A stretch of DNA of 64,000 nucleotides. It comes from Phoronis australis (Eukaryota; Phoronida; Phoronidae). The first letter of the stretch is position 1. Each line of letters begins with the position of its first letter. Shown here piece after piece: positions 46,401-58,400 of this stretch. The DNA is taken from NCBI GenBank assembly GCA_002633005.1, contig NMRA01000407.1:347162-411161 (forward strand), given 5' to 3'. The notes beneath the pieces were generated by a model. That model worked only from the letters and a program-made list of their open reading frames with translations. It made no database searches and was not told where the DNA came from. Position numbers and translations under genes: made by a program.

Positions 46401-49400
46401 CGGCCGGATTGATTCGTTAACCCTGCCAGTGGCTCGGAAACTGATCAGACATCATGAACATAAACCAGCCAAAGTTCAGTGGAAACTAAACTTCCAGTCA
46501 AGAAAATACTATACTATTGAGCCAAAGTAATGTGCACCTGATTATGTTGGTGAATTAGCCACGAAACTGCAAATCTACTTACTCTTGTCGGGGGCCGCGA
46601 ATTCAGGTTCCGCTTTGGCCACAGCAATGTCAGGGCAGAAGTTGTACATTCACAATCATTACATGAGTAATGTAAATGTAAATAAAGATTCCCCTAACAC
46701 CTGACCGTGGGATGGAAATCGAGTTGTTTCACAACAGTTTCTGCCAGCTAATACTAAATTAGCGTGAGCTCACATGGCCTAGGTGTCCTGTCAATTAGTT
46801 TTATTGCACCCGAAGCCGGTAACGCAGTGATTTATTCATTGCTGGTTTCTCAAATCATTTGCACTCACGAACACTCCAAAGGCATTACAAATTGCATCTA
46901 ATGAGACAGACTTTGTTTCAGTTTTATATAAGTATTGGTTAGGGTGAGCCTTTTGAAACAGAACGCTCAGTAATAAACGCCAACATGGCAACTCACAATC
47001 CCGACTTAGGAAGAGCTAGAGCTCATCAGTCCCGACTTCGCAAGTGGATCGTTATGTTTTACAGGCTATCAATTCAAACAGGAATACAGTGATGAAGAAA
47101 TACTAGAGAGGCGCCGTGAACAAGCTCAGACAACGGAACGTATGGAGTTATTTGGTAAGCCAGCATTCGTCCGGCACTGTCGACGTCTGCAGGCAAAAGA
47201 CATGGAGATGTTTCACGGCCTCATACTTCCTATTTACAACGTACATTTCCTTCTTCACTACCATGAGCCACTTCCTAAGCATTTCGGACTCTCGAGGAAG
47301 TAAAAAAAAAAAACGATATACCCGCTTTCCTCGCAGCTGCTTAGTTCGGACAAGCGGGAACGATGCACCGCAACATAGCAGCATTCACTCTGCATATGAA
47401 CCACTGACGTCGCTAGCGTCGTTTCTCACCTTCCTCACAGGTTAACGCATCACCTCTTGGCAAGGTAAGATCGACCATATGTGAGACGATGTGGATATAG
47501 ACCCATTAAGATGGCAAAAAAAGACTAATTAAATCGGGTGGCATTCTCCTTTAAGCTACTTAAAATGATATGACAAACTTTACAACATCAATTTAACTCG
47601 AGATCACCAAAAACACAGTGCCCTCATCGTTTAACCAATGTCTCTAATATTCGTTTGGTAAGCTACTTGGCTGCTTTCCTAAATTTAGATGTTAAAAGTC
47701 TTGGTCTACATTTTTTTTAGTAAAAAAGCTCACTACAGAAGGCTGTAAACTTAGATGTAAAAACCTTGGTCTACGCATCTTTTGAAAAAAAAAACTGAGG
47801 GTATTGCTGGTGAACGGTCCTGGGGGTGGGGGGGTTACGCGTCGAAATCATGGACGCACTGGAACATTGGGACAACCTATTTTCGAACTCCTGGATAAAG
47901 GCGTGCCACCAGGCAGCCTTTGGATTTTGAGGTAAGCCAAGTTTCATCGTACAATTCTTGGCATCTGCTGTTTGAGCAAGAATTCAAACTTTGGAACCCC
48001 ATATCACCCAATACCTCAAGTGAGAGTCCAATGATTATGTTAACATTGGTTGAATTTTATGACAGAATATCTCAGTGTCAAAACCATCTCAAAATTTTTG
48101 TTAGAGCTTTCTGAAATTCATTATTTTTTATGTATGACTTAAAATCAAATCAAATTTTTGAGATTAAATGAATCAGCTACAATTATGAAAAATTACAGAA
48201 ACTGATATTGAGCGTTTTTATCATAGTTTTGTTACAGAGTTTGGTGAATGCTGATGAAAGGACTTTTTCTCTATCAATGGCATTTTTATCAAAAAAAAAA
48301 AACACCAGAAAATGGATACTTTACTTTATGGGTTAAGAGTTTCTAGTTATTCAGATGTTTCAACACAAAGACAACATTTTAATTAGGGGTACAAGTAAAC
48401 TTAATTTCTATCCATAGTCATACATGAGAGAAACCAACAAGTGGTTGGTACAACGTTCCTACCACATCTTTACTACCAATACTAAGGTACTGTATTTGGT
48501 GGGTGAAGTCGATCTCTGTTGGTTGCTGGGCTCCGGCCGAGTGAGTTGACACATGGAAGTTACCAGGCACCTGCAAAGAACAATCAACAATACTTCTTAC
48601 AAGAATGAAAGCCTGCAGTTCATACAATACGCCAAAAACATACTCCATCTACACACACACACTGACAATAATCTCACAACACAAACAGGGCTCCACAGAA
48701 CGAGCAGCAGGTCACATTTGTGACTTGAAATTTTGAAAAGAGAGCCGAGATTTTGCCTAACTCGTATTAGTTACAAGTGTCCGACTTAAGAATTCCAACC
48801 CAGCAGAACTGACTTATTTATACTTCCCTTCGTAACTGACAAACTAGCAGCAACTCAAGTGAGACCCATTATAAATTTAAAAGCACCTTGACTCAACATT
48901 CGAATTGTCAACGACCATTTTTACTAATCTATTCGAACTCTAGAAACACAGCCTGGGACTTGCCCAGGTCACAAATGACGATAATGACTTATTGACTTTC
49001 ATAGCAACGAAGGTTGACAATAACATTATGTGATTTTACCTTGCTACATCAACTCAAAATGGTGAGAGGTGAAACCAATGTCAGAATGACCGTATAACGA
49101 TGCAATATGTGACATTCGAGCACGAGTGCTTTCAAGTGTTTCCCAATGTTATTGACTCTTATGTTAGGAAGACGAGACTCGTCCCATACTTATTCTATAG
49201 CTTACACTGAAAGGCATGATACCCTCTCCTGGTATACCATCGCCCATTACACTCACCCATATTTCATATTACACTGACCCATATTTCATATTACACTGAC
49301 CCATATTTCATATTACACTGACCCATATTTCATATTACACTGACCCATATTTCATATCATACTGAGGAAAACATAAGACTGTCTACCAATACAACACATA

Positions 49401-52400
49401 AATCTTATCAGCCAAATAGCATTCTTCATCCAGCTAGGGGCGCACCCACTTTTAAGGGACCCACAGCTGTTCTTTGCCCACCCACTCTGAACAAGAAAAC
49501 AGGTGACTACTTAATTCAGTTTCAACTTATTTTAGTATTTCTTTCCAACTCCTGTTGTATTACACAATACATAATAAATACATTCCGTAACGTCTTCTAG
49601 CAATTTCGAGTGAAGAGCCTTATTTTCTCAAAAGTTCGTAGGCACGATTGGAAGGTATTGATGAGTCAGAGCACAATAAAACAAAATCTATGTTCAGCAA
49701 GTAAATGAAATAACAAACCTTGTTGACGTTAAATGATGCTTCAAACAAGCACCCTGCGCCCTCGTTAATATCTTCTTTCTTTGTGTCAGGCATGAACCCG
49801 ACATCATGTCGACCAAGGTCATCCTGAATATCTAACCCTACATCTGTGAACACAAATTTTGATAATATAAAAGGAAATTTTTATATGGACCTGCAGCATT
49901 AACTCACAATGTGGTGGACAGGGGATTCTTGTGTTTTTTTTTAATTTCTTCCATAAAAGATAAGCAACACTAAACAATGTTTTATTCAATTCCTTACCAT
50001 AGCTACCAGTGATTAGAAACATCAAGGACATTTGCAACAATATCAGAAAAAATACCAATTTTGACAGTTAAAGTGTTGTTATTTCAAATAAACTTTTATA
50101 ATGGGAATGAAAAAGGAAAACATTTGGCATTCAGTTTTGCTCAGTGGATGGAGATGTTTATTTGCACCTCTAAATTCCATGCATGATCGCCTAAACCTCC
50201 GTCCTGACTAGCACACACTAAACACGCTCATGCCCCAAAACTCTACACATACATCCAAAATGCTCTATGTCCAGTGATCAAATTCCATACCCAGGGATCA
50301 AACTCCAGTCCCGAGAACCAGATACCTCACCCAGACTCGGAGGCTTGAGCCTGGAGTTTGGTCCCCAAGTTGCACTCTGAAAAAATGTCATCCCTTGTGT
50401 TTTTGCAAAAGTCAAATATTAACTTAAAAAATAATCAACTATCAGTTGAAACTTTTAAGACAATGCCGTCATTCCAGAGTTAATATTTCAAACTCTGTTA
50501 AAATAATACACAGCACCGCACTGTCCTTAAACATGTACATCGACTTAAAGGATTTCACCACACAACTGGAGAGTCAGAGTGGGACCTTTGTTTAAAACTA
50601 CTGCCTATTGTCCCATTAACACATTGCCGGTTAAGATGGCGGTTCACTGCACCATGAACATTACTTTCCTAACAAGATAATGCTACTAACGTGACCAAAC
50701 AAAATTGCGTGATATTAGCAACATGCTTACAATATGACCATTATGTTGAAGCAGAATGAAGTCACAAGATGTGAAGACTAAATTGACTTTACGTTCAAAA
50801 GATTTCATACCCAACATTATGAGAGAATGGAACTGTGAGATCGTCTTTTAAACAGAAATTAACAGTATGAGATGAAACTTGTTTTATGTTCCAACAATGC
50901 TTTTTTCGTAAGACAACCCAGTGTCAACAAGCTATTTATTTGAGTTCGTTCACATTAATGAATAAATCATCCAAAATCAAAGCCAACCTATGACAGAAAT
51001 CCCTCAGTCATAAAATACACTGCTACCAGTGGCACTGTACAGAAGACTAACAAAACCTCACAAATAGCCAGATACACAAGATACACGGAACCTTACCATT
51101 TTCCACATGCAGCATGTTCACTCAACTTGTCACTCAACATGTCACTCAACACGCCCACTCAACATGTCACTCAACATGCCCACTCAACATGTCACTCAAC
51201 ATGCTCACTCAACATGTCACTCAACAAGCCTCAGCCTGCTCTACCACTTACAGGCACACTTCAGCTTGGGCAGACGAATCTTCAGATGAACCGGAATGCG
51301 CTCAGTAACAGCACTGACTGGATCATCAACGTAAAGCTCACTGATGCTGAAATACAGACAAAATGCAGTAGAACTCACCGTTGCTGAAATACAGAAACAA
51401 GAACAACGCGGAGCGTTGAAATGCGCCCACAATTGCACCGCATACGGTATCCTTCTAGGGTTGTTTATTGGTACCATAAAGTGGCCAGTAGAGGGCATAC
51501 TTTGCAAAATGGAAAGGCATGGTCATTGTCTCCTCAATAGGCTAGGGGCAAAATGTGAGTAATCTTCATAATACAAGCACATCCTATACACCAGTTGCTT
51601 AAAGCACCACAGAAACATAGAATTAAAAACAAATTTACCAACATACGAGATTAGCACAGCATTAGAATGCCAGAAACAAATTTCTACTTGGAACTTTTCC
51701 TTCACAGTCACGAAGTAACACAAAGTATACACCTGAAGACCTATGAAAATACAGAGGTCAATGTAAAATACTAAAATTGCCACTAGAGGCAAATACTAAA
51801 ATTGCCACTAGAGGCATACCGGTAATCAGAATCATCCTAAAGTCGTCATCGTCCGTTGTCAACATCACATAAATACACTTGCTAAATTTAGTAAAGATCC
51901 TGCAAACGGTTTGGGAGATACAGCCATGGGCGCAAAAAAACAAAACTGCCACTAGGAGGCGCCACAGTAGTCCAAATCGTCTGAAAATCATTGTCAGCTG
52001 TCTTCCTTATAGTAAGCACATACACGCCAATTTTCACAATCATCCTTTGAGCGGTTTGGTTGATAGAGGGGTGGACGCAAAAATACAGACTCGAAAACAG
52101 TAAAAATGGCCACTAGGTGGCGCAAACTACGTCGAATCCATCTGAAAACAGTAGGATAGCGTCATCTCACTAATAGGTGCCTACATACCAAATTTCATGA
52201 AAATCCGTTCAATACTTTTGAAGATACAAAGGTAAGCGTAAAAAACTAAAATTGCCACTAGGGGGCACACCGGTAGTCGGATCCGACCAAAAGTCGTCAT
52301 CTTCCGTTGTTAACATCATATAAATATACTTACACAATTTGTAAAGATCCTGCGAACGGTTTAGGAGATACAGCCATAGGCGCAAAAAAACAAAACTGCC

Positions 52401-55400
52401 ACTAGGAGGCGCCACAGTAGTCGAAATCGTCGGAAAATCATCGTCAACCGTCCTCTACATAGTAAGCATATACATGCCAATTTTCACAATCATCCTTTGA
52501 GCGGTTTGGTTGATAGAGGGGTGGACGCACAAAAACAGACTCGAAAACACTAAAAATGGCCACTAGGTGGCGCAAACTATGTCGAATCCATCTGAAAACG
52601 GGAGGATAGCGTCATCTCACTAATAGGTGCCTACATACCAAATTTCATGAAAATCCAATAAGGACTTGTGAAGATACAAAGGTAAGCGTAAAAAAATTAA
52701 AATTGCCACTAGGGGGCACACCGGTAGTCGGATCCGTCCAAAAGTCGTCATCTTCCGTTGTTAACATCATATAAATATACTTACACAATTTCGTAAAGAT
52801 CCTGCGAACGGTTTAGGAGATACAGCCATAGGCGCAAAAAAAACAAAACTGCCACTAGGAGGCGCCACAGTAGTCGAAATCGTCGGAAAATCATCGTCAA
52901 CCGTCCTCTACATAGTAAGCACATACATGCCAATTTTCACAATCATCCTTTGAGCGGTTTGGTTGATAGAGGGGTGGAAGCACAAAAACAGACTCGAAAA
53001 CAGGAAAAATGGCCACTAGGTGGCGCAAACTATGTCGAATCCATCCGAAAACGGCAGGATAGCGTCATCTCACTACTAGGTGCCTACATACCAAATTTCA
53101 TGAAAATCCGTTCAGGACTTTTGAAGATACAAAGGTAAGCGTAAAAAACTAAAATTGCCACTAGGGGGCACACCGGTAGTCGGATCCGTCCGAAAGTTCG
53201 CTCATGCCGTCCCATTCATTAATGAAACATATGTGCCAAATTTCATGAACGTATGTCAAAGGGTTTTGGAGATCGAGCAGCGGACACCGGACGCCGGACG
53301 GACGCCGCCCGGATGGACGGACGGACGGAGATGACGGCATAATGAGTCCACATATAAATATGTGGGCGCATAAAAATGCAGTAGAGCTTACTGATGCTGA
53401 AATACAGACAAAGTGCAGTAGAGCCCAGTTATGCTGAAATACAAAGTGCAGTAGAGCCCACTGATGTTGAAATACAGACAAAGTGCAGTAGAACTTGCTA
53501 TGTTAAAATACAGAAACAAGAGCAACCTGAAGCGTTGAAATTCGCCCACAAATGTACTGCAAATGGTGTGCTTCTATGGATGTTTATTTGTCTCATAAAA
53601 AAGGCAACTAGATAGCTCAAAATATGTCGAATCCATCCGTAACAAGAACATACCATCGTTTCCTAATTGAAAGCTATTAACCAAATTTCATAAAAATCGT
53701 CATCGAACTTCAGAGAAACGAGAGGAAAAAGGAAAAAAATGAAATTGTCAGTAGGGGGCACAGCGTTTGTAGGATCCATCTGAAAGTCGTCGTTGTCACC
53801 TTCATATAAATACACCTGTTAAATTTAATTAAGAGCCTGCAGCAGGTTTAGGAGATACAGCTATGGGTTTAGGAGATACAGCAGCGGACGCTGTACGGCG
53901 GACGTCCAGACAGAGATGATGGCAATATGCACCCTCATATAAATATGTGGGTGCATAAATATGCAACAGAACTCCCTGGTGTTGAAATACAAACAAAGTG
54001 CAGTAGAGCTCACTGATGCTGAAATACAGACAAAATGCAGTAGAGCTCACTGATGTTGAAATACAGACAAAATGCAGTAGAACTTGCTGATGCTAAAATA
54101 CAGACAAAGTGTAGTAGAACTTGCTGATGCTGAAATACAGACAAAATGCAGTAGAGCTCACTGATGCTGAAATACAGACAAAGTGCAGTAGAGCTTGCTG
54201 CACTCTTGCTTTTTGAAGTCACAGTTTGCAACATCTCAAAATTGTCACAGGGAAGTCAAAATTGTCACAATTTTTGGTGCTTTTTGCACATATGCGAGAC
54301 ACAATATTTGACAGTGATACTGATGAATTCCATAAATTTGCAATTTGATGCAGCATAACATGACTGTAAGCCAAACAGAACACTAACGGCCTACTTGGCT
54401 CACCAGATTACAATACATATTTGACAGAATTCGCAAAATGTCACAGAGTTTCAGGCACGTGTCACAGAATGTCATAATGTTAGAGGGAATGTATTCTCTA
54501 ATTATGAAAAATACCAATGATCATAATTGACTCTTTTCCCAAAAAGTAACTACTCCTGTCCACAGAGTCATACTTAACATCAAGTGACTAAGTCATTAAA
54601 GATAAATTCTGACCTGAACTTTGCGTAACAAATGGCTTTAGTTGGCATGCTTGAGCCAGTCTAGGGATAATGCACGTTGCATTACTAGTACTCTAAACAC
54701 TGGAATTGTTTTCCATAATTATACCCTCTTCAAGAGCATACAATTATATTAAACACATGCACTGTAATGGAGCACTGTGGACCAGCTATGCCTTCCAAAA
54801 CACATTTTCCCTACCTATGCATGAAGTGGCAACTGGACATGCTGGCGACACCAAAAATCTCTCTAACACGGCATAAACGGAGGAAACTCACCTCCCAAAC
54901 TTACAAATACAGTCTTAAAGAGTCTCTGTATCTCAACAGTATGGGTGACACCCGCATTTCGACTTCAGTGCCCGCTAACTTGGACACGCCAGTTGAAGTC
55001 ATTGATTGGGGATTATCGATATAATAATGACAACATGGTCCCGCTGTGAAGTATATTTCCAATCAGAACGTTGTCAGGAAAATTTTAAATATCGTAGTTT
55101 TGAACAGATTTTTATCACACCAGCGATATTTATATCAAAATAAAGCTTGTTTATTTTAATTTTCAATGCAAGACTATATTTCTTTGTTACACATGGCGCA
55201 AATGTGCGTATGAGAATACGCAGGCTAAAGTCTTGTGCAATCTAAATGGCGCCGACATTTCCGCTGGTGTTGTAGGATGACGCTGGCGATTGCTCCACCA
55301 TTTTTGCTGAAATATGCTCTGGGTTATTTAAATGATATGTTAGTGGTCATCTGATAATTAGTATATGAATAGCAGAATATTTAAACGTGAAATTGGAAAA

Positions 55401-58400
55401 CAGAACAAGTCGAACTGAAGTCAATCCACACAGAAATGACCGTGTGTTGCTTACAACGTCAACAGAGATCTAGTTTCAATTGTGAAACACGAGCCAGAAG
55501 TAATAATCATGATTAATTCTATTTATGATGACAAACAAGGGTGATCAGGCACCAGTGTATATTATCAAACGCAGGAAGCTGGAACTAACTTCTGACTTAC
55601 CAGTTGAACCTAATGGACTTCTCACTATAGATTTTTACATTATACAAACAGTGGAAGTATCCTGTCAGTGAATTGTGTACAATACTTTTTTCAACTGAAA
55701 ATTAATTTACCGTAGCATGTCTTGAAACTTTCAACTTATTTCCTCTGTTACTTACAATTACATGGTGAATGTGTATGACTGGTAGATTGCCAAAATTTCA
55801 CTCCAATGCTTGTATTTTCCAATACTTGCAGAATGACAAGCTTTATTTTGTATACTACATATTATAAAGACTAAAGAAAGAAATAACTTTCTTATTTATC
55901 AACCAAGTTTGGAAAATGAAGCATCAATTTTCTTCACTTCGCACCATCAGAATTGTTGTTTAAATCCTTTAATGAATCACTTGGTGGTACCTAATTAAAC
56001 GCAGAATACTCCCAAGGAGAGATATTCAACAAAAATTGAACGTAAAATAGGTCACAAAGATTACATTTCTGGCCTGAGGTATCCGAAAAGTTCCGAGATG
56101 AACAGGAATGCAATGAAGAAGACACAGCTGACAGAGATGATGGCCCCAGTCCACGTGGGTTGTGTTAGGTCCTTGGGGATCTTCCTGTAGACGTCAAATC
56201 TGAAACAAATCCCGACTAATGACAATGGTCACATCTGGTGAACTACATTAAATGTGTTTCCCTGCTATTTATCCATCCAATGTTTAAATGTGTCAAAATG
56301 CCAGAAACCAGGCCCAGGGGGATTCCAATTTCTAGAACGATGGACCTTTGATATTTTGCAAACGTCGACACCATAGAGTTTTCAGTAAGGCCTTTGACAC
56401 AGCTAAATTAGGGTGAAGGGAAAGCTGTATCCACAATGATGACTCTCTGTTCTATGTCCCTGAGATGAGACACAATTTGTAATAACAAAAATGAGGATGC
56501 TGTGACAGTTGATCGCAAAGGGCTCAAATTCCGATGTAAGGTGGTCAAGAAAGAGAACATTCTCGCAGTACCTCCTCATAAAATTTCAAATCAGATATGC
56601 TTAAATGAGTGACTACACCTCCTTACATACTTGGAAGTAAATATGAAGTTAAGAAGGAGATTGACTTGACGAAATTGTTTATCTGGCTGTATTTTTGCGT
56701 GTTACTTAGTAAGTTGCTTGCATCACTGGAAATGGGAACAGCCCAGTATTTCGAAGGTTCACTACTCCGAAGGCTCACTATTCCGAAGGTTCACTACTTT
56801 GAAGATTCACTACTCCGAAGGTTCACTGCACCGTAAATATGTAAACTTTCAGACTTAGGTTTAATTTCTATATAAAATCATGCAAAAATAAATGATACTT
56901 CAGTTATTAGATGCACTGAGTGGTGTACCTATACCGAAAACAATGCCCAAGTACTAAAACACTTTGTTTGGATTTCATACGCGTGCGAAATTGCCTACAT
57001 GTGTTGATATGGAAAATGTGTACGTACTCGCACTTTTAAAAGAATATGAATTAGGAATATCGATGAATTATCAACCACAAAATATTAATCAAATCCATGT
57101 CAAGATCACATCACAGCGAGACTGAAAAGTTTAGGACCGCTGCGCCTCAACCTCACCCACCGGAACCACGTGCACACTCAAGTCAAAACTAAATGTAATT
57201 AGTAGGCCACTCTGTCCCTGTCGGTCTTCACGAAGTTAGGGAGTCCCATTCAGTCTTCTTTAACTTGAAATCGCCACTGGTCGCCGCAGCCCTGACCCTT
57301 GCGCCAGATGTTGTCCCTGCTTGAGAATGAGTCGTGAACAAACAATCAAGAGTAATAAACTGCCAGAGTTTGACTTTCGGGAATTGTGGAAATTCAAAGG
57401 AGTGAATTTTTGGAGCAGTGGACCTTCGGAGTAGTGCACCTTCGGTGTAGTGAAATGTAACCTAAAAAATCTTTGACATTAACTTTGTTGCTCGTATGAA
57501 GTCTGCGGGGCTGTGCACGATTGACACTGATTGACAAGAGAAGACTTTCTTCACTGACCAAAGTTGAGGTGTATGCCTACTTTTCCTTAATAAAGTGAAA
57601 ATCCTCGAATGGTTTTTCTCAGTGCAAGAAAACACGATGTTTGAATGTCTGCAGATTGAGCACAACGGAGGACTGTCTACAGTGAAATGTCAGCGTGTAC
57701 TAAATTTAAAAGAACATTAACGCACACACCTGTACACGCATACATGTCAATCCACCAATCCACAATCAAAGTGGACACTGGATGAACAACATTTCTGAAA
57801 TCACTTTCAATTCAAAATTTGAAAATGCCTGCAATTTACCGTACTACTCCGATAGCAATTAAAACAAAACAACAGAATAACAAATCTCAATTTTTTGTTG
57901 TTTTGTTTCTTGGCATTCACACCGCACTACTTTTTGGGAGGTCTCTTGTTGCTATATAGTTTACTTAGGTCATAAGGGAGGAGTTCTATGTCTAGGTATA
58001 GAAGTTCATTTCTAGGCTCCCTTGTTACCCGTTGGTGTAGTCACCACGTGTGTTCAATACTGACAAATAACATAAAGGTTCCTCTTATCATTTGCATGAT
58101 TCTGTCATCTCCACAAATGCCACTCTGGTGAAGTTGGCCGGGTACCACCCGATGCCATGTGAAACGCTTTGAATCAGAATTAAATTCAAAATTATAATTA
58201 ACTTATATTGTAGTTAGTACCAGTAGCTGCAATGATTTTGTTGTTGTTGCTGTCCATCTATATCCTTTCCTTAACAGGGGGGGGCTGGACCTTTCCCGCC
58301 CGGGGGGAGGGCTCAATCGAAATCTTCCCCCCGGATACAGGACTGGAAACAATATTTTGTATCGATAATGACACATTATACACAAGCCCTAAATTTCAAA

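Noticed and set aside
51107-54200. CRISPR array
   Set aside because: Regular repeats occur, but this is an animal intron; units are tandem without unique spacers and derive from an exon junction and a mobile element.
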